Below are positions 43,898-57,301 of a stretch of DNA of 64,000 nt, one piece after another. The notes under the pieces are model-generated. The model saw nothing but the letters and a program-made list of their open reading frames with translations, was not told where the DNA came from and ran no database searches. A program made the translations under genes and the position numbers. This DNA is from Erythroxylum novogranatense. Lineage: Eukaryota; Streptophyta; Magnoliopsida; Malpighiales; Erythroxylaceae. Within the stretch, counting starts at the first letter, position 1; every line of letters begins with the position of its first letter. The DNA is taken from assembly GCA_029891385.1 (NCBI GenBank), contig CM057230.1:23316847-23380846 (forward strand). The letters are read 5' to 3'.

Positions 43898-46800
43898 TGT
43901 AACATCCCACCCCTACTGGAAGGGTAAAATAGGAAATTTGTCATAGGATGGGATTGATAGGGAATAATTAGTACTGTTCATGCATAATAGGATTGCTACA
44001 CAGTATCAATTGTGCACATGGAATTAATCTACATGCATTCATGATAATTCCCGGTAATTGGGCCTAAACGGCATTTTATTGTGATTAACGTGGTTACTGT
44101 GTGTAAAATAAATTATTTTGACTGATCCAGAGTGCGTTTTCCATTTTAAGGGAATTTTAGAAATTTTTCTGGAATTGTCCGGAGAAAATTTCTGGACCGG
44201 CAAAATCGCCGGTAAATGGCCTAAATGTGTTTTTGTTATGGAAAATGTGGTTTTCGTGTTTGAAAAATTATTGGGAGTGGACTGTTATATGTTTTACAAT
44301 TTTGGGCAATTTCGGTAATTTTCAAAAAAATAATTTGGGAAATTCTGGAAAATTTTCGGACCGGAAAAAAAATTGTCAATTGACGAACCGGTTGATTTTC
44401 GGTAGCAAAAATTGCTACCCAATGGCACTGTCTTATTGGTCATATTATTTTGGGGTTAAAATTAGGGTCATTGGACCAGAATGGGTCAAATTGTAGTAGG
44501 ATTTCTAAATCCTATCCAATAATTTGTTTTTAAATTGTTTAAAGTTATTACTTGACTTTTGTCTTTTTCTTCTTTAACTTGGTCAAGTACCATATTGACA
44601 CATACCCATCTCAATTAATGTGGGCATGTATTCTCGGATGTTCCTTTATTAATGAAGGAAAATGGTGAGGTTGTTTGCTTATTTCATGTTTCATACGAAA
44701 CCTTCTTTCTCTTCCCCTTCATCGAAAGTTTCTCTATTTTTCTAGCTTAAATTGCTACTTTCCTCCACCGTTTCATGCTTACAAGTTTGAACCTTCTAGT
44801 TTCTACTATGATGGAGATGGTGTGTGAAGTGAAGTGGAAAAGTTGTTGATAGTTGAAGCATTTAAAAGGAAGCTTTAATTATGTAAGAATTTCATTATGC
44901 TTTTGAAGTTGTAGTAGTTTGATGCATTAATTGGGAATTATGGTTCATTCAATATGAGTTATGATGTCTTGATTTCATGAAAACTATAGTTTGAGTTGTT
45001 GGATATAAGGTTATGTTTGTGCATGACTTGATGAAGTTAGCATGAATCATGTGTTTTTAACTTGGTTTTAGCTTGATTTTGGATTGATTTTGATGACTAC
45101 TATTGAATGAAATGTAAGAGGTAAGTGCTGCCAAATTATGTTGGTTATTCCTAGTGAATGTAGGCATGATATAGGGACTGATTTTGTGTCTAATTGAGAT
45201 ACCTATGGTAGTAGAAATTGAAGTGGAATGATAGGAAGTGAATGGAGAAGTAAAGCTGGAAAATTTGTTTTTGACCTACTATACTGTTTCAAGCATAACT
45301 CATTGTGTGGTTATGCAAATGAGTTGAGGTTTGTGCCCAATGAAACTTTGGGTTGTTGGCTACATTTTTATGTGAAATAGGTGTTGCCAAATTGTAACTT
45401 TAAGAGGTTGAAATTTGGATTGGAAAGTTACTGCTGGGACTTATGTGAACAGTATTCGGATTTTTGAACTAGGAGTTTTGATGATTTTTATAAATTAATT
45501 GAGAAGGAATTAGAGAAAATGGTCTAAATGAGAGTTAAAGCCTACATTGTCAGCTTTCCATTTCCACTGATCTTGTAATTTTTCGATCTGTATATTGGGA
45601 GATATGCATTGTGAAATATTGACTGATTTTGAGCATTTGAGTGAAACCTAACTGAAATGACAGTTTTGTGAACATTCTGATTTGATGCAATTTTAGTAAT
45701 TTTTTAAATTTAATTGGCTTGATTGATCTCCTAAAGAGTTGTATAGGAAACAATTAGTTTGAAAATGGTATATAGCATGCTATTTTTAGATAACAGAATT
45801 GGGACTTATGACTTTTCAAAGATTGGACTGAAGTTAGGTCATGGACTGTTAAACAGGGCAGTAACTTGCAGGACTGTTTTGAATTGGTCAATGATAGAAT
45901 TTGATTATAAGCCCTTCATGAGAAGTGTAGTACTGTGTTTTATCTTTTCATGGGTATAAAGTATGCAATTTTTCGACATTTGTACAAGGAGTTATACTGT
46001 TTGAAAAATTACTGCCCAATTTGAGTACTTCCAAGGGCAGAAGCCTTCACTGAATTGTTTGACCTAGTTAGCCATTGAATTTGAATTTAGACTATTCATG
46101 AAAGTTTTAGATAACATTGTGATCTTGATGAGCATATTTATTATGTAATTTTTTACGGAAGAGAAAGAAAGTTACTGAATTTTCAAAGTACTGTACTGTG
46201 TTGAGTGACTTTGAGTGAGCAGTAGCTTTCATGGGGTTGTTGACACCATTAGGGGTGAAATTGATTTTTATGGTCTTCTTGAGAATTGTAGAGGATTTCA
46301 TGATCTTTCCAATGAGATATAGTTGGTAATTTTCCGAATTGTGTGCAATAAGTTATTGATGTTGGAAGTTGGATTAGAAATCAGAAAAAAGGGGAAATGG
46401 GAAGATGAATCATGCCTGGTCACTAGCGCGACGCCTCGCCCTAGTGACGAGGCTTAGAGTCGGCATCACTAGGGCGACGCCTCGCCCTAGCGACGAGGCC
46501 GGATGAGTCAGCCCCGCTAGGGCGACGTCTCGCCCCAGCGAGGCTGGTTATTTTTTTTATTATTTTATTTGTTAATTGGTATTTTAGGATTTCTTGCTTC
46601 TTTTGTCAATTTCTTTTTCGTCCAACGTCCGATTGACCTGATTCTTGAGGCATCGGATTTGTAATATATTGAATTTCATTTTGTGAGAAATTGGGAATTT
46701 TTGGACGGGAAATTGACGTGGCCCCGAGTAACGGAGCCTTTAATCACTATTTTGTTTAATTGGGGACCTATAGAGATCCGAATTGCGCACCGTCAGCGCC

Positions 46801-48193
46801 AATAGGTTTCTAACTTTTAGACGGATTTTTATGATGGAAAAAAATGAAATTAGGGACGGGAATATCATGATCATGCATTATGCACCTTCTAAGTATTACA
46901 TGTGCATTCTGAAATAGGTCTGATTGAACAATTGATAATGTATGTATACTGTCACTGTTATAGAGTCACACTTGGAGCGCCGATCCACCGACGCCTTTGA
47001 GAGACGCAGATTTTGGCTCGTAAATACAGGTGAGTAACCTAGTTAGTTTCTCAACCTTTATGTGTTTAATATTTTGCAATTTTGCCATGTGGAGATAATG
47101 GAGGGATTATGTGTTTTTGATTTTGACGAATTTTGGACCATAGGTGTCTGAAATATGTGGAATGTGATATCGAAGTGCTATTTGTGTGTAACTATACATG
47201 GGTGCTTCAATGAAATAATTTGTGAATATGAAATTTATTAGTGATGAATTAGGTGACCGAAGGTCCAAGGAATGGGAATTGGTCTTTGAAATGTAAAATG
47301 TCGGTGAATGTGAATTGGAACATGTACATTGCATGCATAAAAGTATGATCGATAAAGCGATTGGATTGGAGTAGCCACCGTATCGGGGCATATCACGCCT
47401 AACGATATGAGAGCTTTCACTCAACGCACAGACCTCAGTCCAACGATTCGAGCCTCGCCTCAATGTACCAGGCTTCAAGCCCAATGTTTTCGAGCCACGG
47501 CTCAACGCAATGTGCCCGCCATCGGGAAGCCAGCGCACAGTCACAACAATGAAATGAAAATGAAAAGTGTCACATGTGCATTGCATTTATAAATGATTGA
47601 ATATAATTGTATTAAAGGCGTAAACGCCTTACATTGGAGAAATGTGATTGTATGTATTAGTTAGTAAATTGATTGAATATGCATGAGTTGAGTGAACCAT
47701 CGATGATGGTTTCTCACCGAGTTCGCAAAACTCACCCAAAATTTGCAATTATTTTTCAGACTCGAGAAGAATACCCCGTTAGCAACAGGCGATAACATTG
47801 TTGGGTATTGAAGTAGAAGAGATCGGGATCGGTTTTAAATTCGCATTAGTGTCCAATAGAATTGTATTCCCAAATGACTAATATGTGTAATGGGCCAATG
47901 TGGTTACATTTTGTACATAAAATGGTTATTGCAATTTATGGTTGATCATTTGTAATAATCAGAATCGATTGTATTAACGAAAATGTTTATCTATGCACGT
48001 TGATGCAAATGGTCTATCAGTGTTCAGCGCATACGTGTGTAAATGAAAGAAAAAAGGAAATGGCTCGATGGAATGAATGTTTGAAAAAATTTATACCGAG
48101 TTTCGATCGAGTGATGTAGCATGCCACCTCGCGGGCCACGGACTCGGATATCACCATTGATGTCGGTTTGGGTCACGCTGAATGGGTGTTACA
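43898..48193 (+). mobile_element. Family B LTR 2, shared middle LTR of the tandem
   Basis: 4296 bp, TGTAACATCCCACCCC to GGGTGTTACA. Serves as 3' LTR of unit 1 and 5' LTR of unit 2. Close to LTR 1 apart from small indels. Hairpin AAGGCGT-AA-ACGCCTT at 47615-47630 is perfect here and damaged in LTR 1. GC cassette at 46408-46545. Confidence 0.92.
46408..46545 (+). repeat. GC-rich cassette in B LTR 2
   Basis: Same unit type as in LTR 1 with additional CGACGCCTCGCCCTAG copies. Confidence 0.8.
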
Positions 48194-48199
48194 TTTAGA

Positions 48200-48211
48200 T
48201 GGTATCGAGCC
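48200..48211 (+). other. Primer-binding site of B unit 2
   Basis: TGGTATCGAGCC, the same one-base-short initiator tRNA-Met match as in unit 1. Confidence 0.75.
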
Positions 48212-51200
48212 CGTGAGTATGTAATGTATCCGGGCACAGTCTGAACATAGGGTGCATGTATTTGAGTCGTGTCATTGCGCATCGTGGCAATCGATCCCTA
48301 GTTTGAGTAAATGACGGTAGAAATCCTACGTGTGAATACGTGTTAAGTGACTAGGTGAGAGAAAAGTGAGACCGTGTTAGAGGGTGAACCCTCGAAAGTG
48401 TATAAACAATTAGGAAAGGAAAAGGAAAATGGATAAGGAGATTAATATTGTCTTGTGGTTAGAATGACTGTGTTGGCCTAGACGGATTAAGGAAAGAATT
48501 GATATCAATGGATTCCGGATTAAAATGGGAATATCGTGGTGATAGAAAACGAATATGTCTAGAATCGGGAGAGGTCCACTAGAGATATGGGAAGCATCTT
48601 TGGTTATAGTGGGCCTAAGTGAGATTAAAAGTCCGGATGATTAGGTAATTACATTCGATCGTATTTGTCATGAAATGGGAAATATTGGCGGGAGTAAAGT
48701 ATAGATGATCCGATTAGGCATATATTGGTTCACTACATTCGTAAGATATCGATAGATAATATAGGCAAATAATGATAGCGAGATTGTACCAAGAATAGGG
48801 TTATATCAGAACGGTCTACTTGGACCGAAAGAACTGAAAGAGCAAGGTGCCTAGTGCCTAGTGCCTAGTAGAGTGAGAAAAGTAGACATGGTGAGATAAA
48901 AGTGTACAGATAAACCGAAAAGAACTCGTGAAATAGGAATGATCTTGAACGTATAAGTGTAAGACTGAAATGGTTATGCGAATTTTGGTGCTAAGAGTTT
49001 GAAAACCAGTATAATAAGATCATAAGGAAAATGATGATCGACAATTTTCTACTGATTGTGTATCGGGAAATTCTAGATTTGGTTGATAAGATGTATATAG
49101 ACACAGAAATGGTAACTGGATGGGTAAATAGATAGAGATACAATGGAGTTGTATCAACGATTTTGTCGTGTTTTGGGGACTGTGAATGCCCTATTATCGA
49201 TTGTTTGAGGATACTAAAGAGATACGTAGTAATACTGAGATGACATTGAATAAGCCAAGTGGATATGACCTTAAAAAGATCAAGCTGATACATGAATGAT
49301 ATGAGAATGAAACTAGGGAAATGAAAAAAAGAAGAAAAAAAAAGAAAGAAACAATGATAGTGATATATGATATGAAAAGAGTTGTCACATTTAAGTCGAT
49401 TTACCGTTGGGAGTATCTATTGGACAGTAAAGTTGATCATGATTAATGAAACGTAAATGAAAGATACATGGAAATAATGAGAGGAGATGATGGGTGAGTG
49501 GCTATAAGTGTAAAGTTTATATTAGGTTAAAGTAAGACATAGGAGGACCGAATGTACCTTTATGAGAGGAAATGAGAAATGCTTATGGCATCAGTCATTT
49601 ATTTGAGGATTAGCATAAATGGAAAGGAGTCTTACGAAAGTCTGAATTGTATAGGTTACTAATTGGTTTCGGATAAAATGCTAAGGTATAGATTATGAAT
49701 AAGTGGTAAAGAAAGTGTTTATGTGGATATCACAAGGAACCTTAGTGTAAGGAATGTTCGATCTTTTAAATTATGGCATAAACTTGTTCGATTGAGATAG
49801 TGCTTAAGAATGATTGAAATACAATTAGGGACACTAATTGGCTGATAAGACTTTCGTGAAGCAAGATAAAGATGGTAGCAAAACTAATGGACAAACGGAA
49901 AGAAGTATGGACGAAATCAAAAGTGAAATTGAGGTTATCTCAGACTTGTGTGTACGGAAATGTAAAGTATCCAACAACATGAGTGGAAGTTTAATTTGAG
50001 GTGATCCTATTGCTATGTGAAGCGAATAGAGCTCCATTGGAAAGGCAAAGCGTAAAGTAGTCCCGGCGTAAAGTGGAATACTCAAATGAAGTGGAAATTG
50101 ATGGAAGTCCAATTACGATGATTAGGTATTGGTATATATAGATATATCGATGTGGATGACATGAAATCGATTGAAAAGAGAAAATGAATAGAGACAAGAA
50201 GTCCTAAAGGAAACCGATAATGACGTGATGTAGTGTTATCTTCAAAAAGGGTTGCAAATACACTAATTGGACTGAATGAATTGAATGATGTTTGGTAATG
50301 TATGGAAAAGTTTAAGAGGAATGGTGCAAAGTAAGCAAATGGTAGTGACGATAATTATAGACGGAATGTGTTTGAAAGAATTGAACAGTGAAAAGTAAAA
50401 TGAACTATATGAATTATTGAAGAATTTGATACTGCTGATAAGCATACCTTTGGAGAGTGGACAATATGTGTTGAACTGAAACATAATGTTCAAACGGTAG
50501 TAGATAAATTGAATTGACGTTGATAAATGGTATTGGTGTCATGATCGTGATTGAAAGTCTTGGAGACTGTAGCTTCCTATAAGGATACACTGTGTTTATT
50601 CGAGGAAAGAGACGGGTATAAATGACTACTATAATCGACAATTTGAGGCTGAATGTACATTTCGACTAGTGAATGATAAGGCGCAAGGAGCATTAATTAC
50701 GGATATTAGGATTTTCAAAGAATGTCAAGTAGATTATGGGTAATTGTGAAGTGTTTCTAGAAAATTGAAGTTGTAGATCTAGTGATAAGAAAAGTTAAGA
50801 GTGTAGGGGTTAAAGTGGTGAGTCTTATGAAGAGTTTGAGTATGCGAATGATATTGGAAAAACAATATTGAACGATTAAAAGAAAAAGTATTGGCACCAC
50901 AAAAGTGATGGAACAAGAAGGTGAGCAATGAGTTAGACATTCTAGTAAGCATACACGAAAAGTGAAATTGAATAACTATGGCTATAGAATGAAGTGATTA
51001 TAGATTCAAGTGCTTATAGGCTTGAATGTTCAACAGGAAAAATGCTTAAGTGGTTTGGGTTTCACAGGATTTTGATCGTGTTATAGAGTTCTGATTTACT
51101 GAAAAGATACACTGCTACACTGTACAGTGCCTAACGGAAGTCAAAGACCACAATGAATTTGAAACCGTGTTGAGTGAAACAAAGGAAAGTGACATAGGAA

Positions 51201-51793
51201 AACAACATGGGTTAGCTAAAGCGGATCAGGATCGGATAAGTAAAACAGAATAAAATGCATATCCGAGATAGAGTGTGTGAACACTATAAAACAGTGAATT
51301 GTCTAAGGAGAATTGAATTTGAACAGAGAATCAATGGGATATAAAGCATGACTGCATTAGGTAAAGTATCACTGGTTATAGGAAAATGGAGCTAAATTTC
51401 ATTGTATTGGTACCAAAGGAATGTGAATCGTCCCTAACGAGATAAAGGAGGTTATTGTACGTATCACCTTGAAAAGATGTACTCCATGGAATAGATATTG
51501 GACGGTATACTGAGAAAAAGGTATTGGATGAATAAACGTGATGATTAGTGAACAGGTTTGGAAATAATGAACTGAGTCATAGCATTGGAACTAAAGGTAA
51601 TGACTACTCTGAAAGTGGCAAGTGAGTTAGCTAAGAAAATGAGATCGCCAACTGACAGCCTTGTGGAGTCTGTTTACTGTGATGAGTGATAATGAGGTAA
51701 ATTATGGAATGGAAAAGTGTATGGGACATGTAGGAACATATGATTACTGTCATACTAAACAGTGATTGAGAATTTCGAGGACGAAATTTTTAT

Positions 51794-51806
51794 AAGGAGG
51801 GGGGAA
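51794..51806 (+). other. Polypurine tract of B unit 2
   Basis: AAGGAGGGGGGAA one base before the LTR 3 start. Confidence 0.85.
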
Positions 51807-51807
51807 T

Positions 51808-53092
51808 TGTAACATCCCATCCCCTACTGGAAGGGTAAAATAGGAAATTTGTCATAGGATGGGATTGATAGGGAATAATTAGTACTGTTCATGCATAATA
51901 GGATTGCTACACAGTATCAATTGTGCACATGGAATTACTGTACATGCATTCATGATAATTCCCGGTAATTGGGCCTAAACGCCATTTTATTATGATTAAC
52001 GTGGTTACTGTGTGTAAAATAAATTATTTTGACTGATCCAGAGTGCGTTTTCCATTTTAAGGGAATTTTAAGAATTTTTCTAGAATTGTCCGGAGAAAAT
52101 TCCCGGACCGGCAAAATCGCCAGTAAATGGCCTAAATGTGTTTTTGTTATGGAAAATGTGGTTTTCGTGTTTGAAAAATTATTGGAGTGGATGTTATATG
52201 TTTTACAATTTTGGACAATTTCGTAATTTTCAAAAATGATTCGGGAAATTCTCGAAAATTTCGGATAGGAAAAAATTGTCAATTAAGCGAACGATTCGAT
52301 TTTCGGTAGCAAAAATTGCAACCCAATGGTACTGTCTTATTGGTCATATTATTTTGGGGTTAAAATTAGGGTCATTGGACCATAATGGGTCAAATTGTAG
52401 TAGGATTTCTAAATCCTATCCAATAATTTGTTTTTAAATTGTTTAAAGTTATTACTTGACTTTTGTCTTTTTCTTCTTTAACTTGGTCAAGTACCATATT
52501 GACACATACCCATCTCAATTAATGTGGGCATGTATTCTCGGATGTTCCTTTATTAATGAAGGAAAATGGTGAGGTTGTTTGCTTATTTTATGTTTCATAC
52601 GAAACCTTCTTTCTCTTCCCCTTCATCGAAAGTTTCTCTATTTTTCTAGCTTAAATTGCTACTTTCCTCCACCGTTTCATGCTTACAAGCTTGAACCTTC
52701 TAGTTTCTACTATGATGGAGATGGTGTGTGTGAAGTGAAGTGGAAAAGTTGTTGATAGTTGAAGCATTTAAACGGAAGCTTTAATTATGTAAGAATTTCA
52801 TTATGCTTTTGAAGTTGTAGTAGTTTGATGCATTAATTGGGAATTATGGTTCATTCAATATGAGTTATGATGTCTTGATTTCATGAAAACTATAGTTTGA
52901 GTTGTTGGATATAAGGTTATGTTTGTGCATGACTTGATGAAGTTAGCATGAATCATGTGTTTTTAACTTGGTTTTAGCTTGATTTTGGATTGATTTTGAT
53001 GACTACTATTGAATGAAATGTAAGAGGTAAGTGCTGCCAAATTATGTTGGTTATTCCTAGTGAATGTAGGCATGATATAGGGACTGATTTTG
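51808..53092 (+). mobile_element. Family B LTR 3, interrupted by B'
   Basis: Starts TGTAACATCCCATCCCC and follows LTR 1 and LTR 2 to about GGGACTGATTTTG (37220 in LTR 1), where the minus-strand B' element begins. Its 3' part is expected right of the window. Confidence 0.9.
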
Positions 53093-53862
53093 TGTAACAC
53101 CCCACTCCCGAGTGACCCGAACCCGATATCGTTGGTGATATCCGAGTCCGTGCCTCATGAGGGTGGCGATTACATCACCGATTAAAACTCAAGATACCTT
53201 TTTTTTCTTTCCTTCACACACACATACACATTAACATATACGGAAACAGTTTACACACCATTCAATGGACTCGGGCCCTTTTCATAAATACAATTAACTC
53301 CAAATTGTTGATTTTACAACCTGCTTAAGCTTAATAATACGTAAAATCGTAGAATAGAAATACACTAATGCGCATTTAAACCGATCCCGACTTCTTTCTT
53401 TTACTTGTATACAAGATACTCTGTCAAATGGGGTATTCTTCAAGACCTGAAAATAGATGCAAATTTTGGGTGAGTTTTATGAACTCGGTGAGTGACCATC
53501 ATCGATGGTCCATCCAATCACATAACATATAACACATACTTTCATTTCCATTAAGTCACATTTCATATTCCCTATCACACCTCACATTCACATACGGTTT
53601 CATATTTTCATTATGTCGATACAATGTCATCTTCAATATAATCAAATCGATCATTCAATCAAGTTTATCATTCTCATTCAACACACAATGTCACATTCCC
53701 ATTCAATACGGTGTTGCGGTCCCATTCAATACAAGTAATTCAACCAATCACATTCCGCATAATCAAATCAATCATGTTATGCATATGTGCATGAAACCCA
53801 CTTTTCATTTAATTACTTTGTTGTGACCGAGTGTCTAAACCGTCCCGCACTCCATAGATATC

Positions 53863-53975
53863 GGGCTCATTGAAACAAATCCATATAGGGCTCATTGTGA
53901 ATCGTCCCATAAAGGGCTCATTGTAAATCGTCCCATAAAGGGCTCATTATAAACCGTCCCATAAAGGGCTCATTG
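53863..53975 (-). repeat. Five 25-26 bp tandem repeats in the B' LTR
   Basis: GGGCTCATTG recurs at 53863, 53888, 53914, 53940 and 53966, most units with CGTCCCATAAA. Each join forms CCC-ATAAA-GGG, a tiny hairpin. The other B' LTR has the same five units at 61426-61538. Confidence 0.9.
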
Positions 53976-54835
53976 TCGTTGAGCCCGAGGCTCAATCAAG
54001 ATTCGAGCATGAAGCTCTTTACTCATTGTTGACTACTCGGTCACAACTCATTATCTTTCATGAATTCATGCGGTGGAATGTCTTATGCATATTTGCATGC
54101 ACTCACCAATCATAGTTACTATCATCGGACCGTAGTCCCAAGATTCGACATCAATTAAGAAGTCATATTTCATTTATGTGCAATTATGCATGCAAGACAT
54201 TTTAACAATCTCAATATATACACTTAGGTCATCCCATTCACATTCAAGGAGCACGTCAATAACGCAATTCCAAATACATAATTAATCACCGGACCTCCGT
54301 CGGAACCCATATTTAATCACAATTAATAAAAGAAATCAATACTCATTCAACATATAACAAAAGCAAATAACCAATAAATAAGACCATCTAGGTCTACTCA
54401 CAAGATTTCCAGATTTGCATTGGTTTCCAATTTCGAAAATGCCTGAAAAGGGACATTTATCCCTGACTACCAATTTATGCCATATGCACACATTAATCAC
54501 TTTGAATAAGAATTTCATTTATGCACAAATATAGAATAAGGACAATGCATGTTCATGATATTCTGCCTTAATCCAATTTTTTCAACAATAAAACCGTAGA
54601 AAAGTTAGAAATTCAATGGCGCCGACGACGCTCAATTTGGACCTCTATAGTCCCCAATTAAATAAAACAAGAATGCAATCCCATTTCGAACCCCGTCAAT
54701 TTTCCGTCCAAAATTCCCAATTTCCTATGAAATGAAATTCAATATTTTACAAACCGATGCCTCAAGAATCAGGTCAATCGGACGTCGGACGGAAAAGTTA
54801 TACATCAAAGAAATCAAATCCAAAATTAAAACAAA

Positions 54836-55002
54836 ATCCCCTCGTGGCTCGCGAGGGCAAGCTGTCGCCTCGCGAGTCCGCCACTTACTACCTCGTCGTC
54901 GCCCTCGTGAGGCGGCGAGTCGCTGAAGTCGTCGCCTCGCGAGAGGCGAGATTTCAGCTCGCCTCGCCTCATGAGTCGTCGCCCATGAGGGCGAGATTCC
55001 AA
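54836..55002 (-). repeat. GC-rich cassette in the B' 3' LTR
   Basis: Built on the palindrome CTCGCGAG and GCGAGGCGA-type units, a set unlike that in B LTRs 1 and 2 although it lies at the matching place. Confidence 0.8.
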
Positions 55003-57288
55003 ATGCCTTCTCCTTCTTTCTTTTTCCAAACCAAACTTCAATCATTCATAACTTTTTCCACACAATTCAGAAAATTACAAACCATATGTCGTTGGAAAGA
55101 TTAAGAAAACTCTACAAGTTTTATGTAGAGCACAAAAATCAATTTCACCCCTAAGGGTGACAAAAATCCAGTCAAAGCCACTGCCTACTCAAAACCTCTC
55201 AAAACAGTGCTGTACTTTACAAATTCAGTAACCTTTATTCTCTTCAGTCAAAAATTACACAATAAATATGCTCAGGAAGACCACAATGTGCTCTACAACT
55301 TTCATGAATAGTCTAGATTCAAATTCAATGGCTAATTAGGTCAAACAATTCAGTGAATGCTACTGCCCTGAAAGTACTCAAATTGATAGTAATTTTCAAG
55401 CAGTATAACTCCTTGTTCAAAAGTCGAAAAATTGCATACTTTATACCCATAAAAAGATAAAACACAGTACTACACTTCTCATAAAGGGCCCAGAATCAAA
55501 TTCCATCATTGAACAATTTAAAATAGTCCTGCAAGTTACTGCCCTGTTCAGCAGTTCATGACCTAACTTCAATCCAATCTTTAAAAAATCATAAGTCCCA
55601 ATTATGTTATCTAAAAATAGCATGCTATATACTATTTTCAAGATAATTGTTTCCTCTACAACTCTTCAGAAGATCACCTAAGCCAATTCAATTCACACAA
55701 ATTACTAAAATTGCTTCCAATCACAATGTTCACAAAACTGTCATTTCAGTTAGGTTTCACTCAAATGCTCAAAATCAGTCAATATATCACAATGCATATC
55801 TCCCAATATACAGGTCGAAAAATTACAAGATCAGTGGCAATGGAAAGTTAACAATGTATTCTTCAACTCTCATGAAGACTATTTTCCCTAATTCCATATC
55901 AATTAATTTAGAAAAATCATCAAAACACTTAGGTCATTGGTCCGAATACTGTTCACCTAAGTTAAAACAGTAACTTTCCAAGCCAGATTTCAACCTCTTA
56001 GAGTTACAATTAGACAATACCTATTTCACACAAAAATGTAGCCAACAAACCAAAGTTTCATTGGGAACAAACCTCACCTCATTTTCTCACCTACACAATT
56101 AGTTATGCTCACTACAGTACAATTGGTTAAAACCATAAATTTCTACTTCCTATCATGCCAATTCAAATTCTACTACCATAAGCATCTCTATTGGACACAA
56201 AATCAGTACCTAGGTCATTCATACATGAGCTTAGATCAATGGTCAAAATGTGGCAGCACTAACCTCTTACCTTTCCATGCAAAATTAGTCATCAATATGC
56301 AATCAAAATCAAGCTAAAACCAAATTCAACCATAACCATTCATTATCCTAACATACCAACCCATTAATTTACACTATATTTCTCATCAAAGTAATGCATC
56401 AATAAGCTTAATAATAACACCACAATTCCCATTAGATGATTCTAACTACCATGGCATTTAACTAAAACATCATTAACACTTCATTTAAAGCTTAACTAGA
56501 ACACTTACCTTCTTAAGCTTTTCCCCCTTCACAACTACACCAACCTCTACACTTTCTCTACTTTCTAAACCTCACACAAGGAGTTTATTATGATGAAAAG
56601 AAGGTGGTTTGATTTTATGAAGGAAAACTTTGAGTTTGGAGGAAGGATTACTTTGAAAGAGAAATCGATGGATGGAGATGGAGAGGAAATGGATAGGTTT
56701 TGGATGAAATGAAAACTAAGCATCCAAGTCTTCTTTTCATTCACACAACCGAGATAGAGCTTAAACATAAGACAAAAATAATTAATTCAAGAGACAAGTG
56801 GCATGTTTAAGAAAAGACAAAAGGAATAAGACAAAATATGTAATAGGATTTTAAGAACCCTATTGTGAAATTTGACCCATTCAAGTCCAATGGCCCTCAT
56901 TTCAATCTCAAAATAATATACCCAATATTGTAGTACCATTGGATAGAAATTTGCGCCACCGAAAATCAATCGGTTCGCCACTTGATGATTTTTAGATCGA
57001 GAATTTTCTAGGAAAATTCCAGAAAATTTCTAAAACTCCTTAAAATAGAAAACAATTTATGGCGCACTCAGAATAATTTTTCAAACCCATTAACCACGTT
57101 AATCCCAATAAAATTGTCTTAGGCACGCAAACCGGGAATATCATGTATGCATACACAGTAAGTTCATGTGCACAATTGTGACTATGTAGCAATCCTATTA
57201 TGCATGAGCAGTCCCATGAAATCCCAATCTAGCACATCCTATACCAATTTACTATTCTACCCTTCCAGTAGGGGGTGAGATGTTACAA

Positions 57289-57301
57289 TTCTCCCCTCCT
57301 T
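57289..57301 (-). other. B' polypurine tract
   Basis: On minus AAGGAGGGGAGAA, preceded by the conserved GACGAAATTTTT. Confidence 0.85.

Larger units (their letters stand above)
48194..51807 (+). mobile_element. Non-coding interior of B unit 2
   Basis: 3614 bp, collinear with 40245-43897 and highly similar, including the three GCCTAGT units near 48848-48870 and the purine run near 49322-49350 (shorter). No coding motif in any frame. Presence of a full second interior shows a tandem element, not just a duplicated LTR. Confidence 0.9.
53093..57287 (-). mobile_element. B' 3' LTR, minus strand
   Basis: 4195 bp. On minus it starts TGTAACATCTCACCCCC at 57287 and ends ...GGGGTGTTACA at 53093. It is collinear with B LTRs but a different subfamily: a different GC cassette, a 25-26 bp tandem array at 53863-53975 and GACCATC instead of AACCATC in the twin hairpin (53494-53510). 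Further stems: TGAGCC-CGA-GGCTCA (53980-53994) and GAGC-ATGAA-GCTC (54005-54017). No gene. Confidence 0.9.

Noticed and set aside
53863..53975. Regular 25-26 bp repeats considered as a CRISPR-like array
   Set aside because: Adjacent units are nearly identical with no unique spacers, and the setting is a plant LTR.
54725..55104. Arg/Ser-rich frames around 54.7-55.1 kb and 62.1-62.8 kb
   Set aside because: They come from translating the GC-rich cassette; different frames give similarly biased peptides and the cassette differs between the two LTRs.
55647..55973. A 108-codon frame repeated at 63226-63552
   Set aside because: Antisense to the B' LTR and identical in translation in both LTRs of one element, as expected from recent insertion; no start signal or domain.
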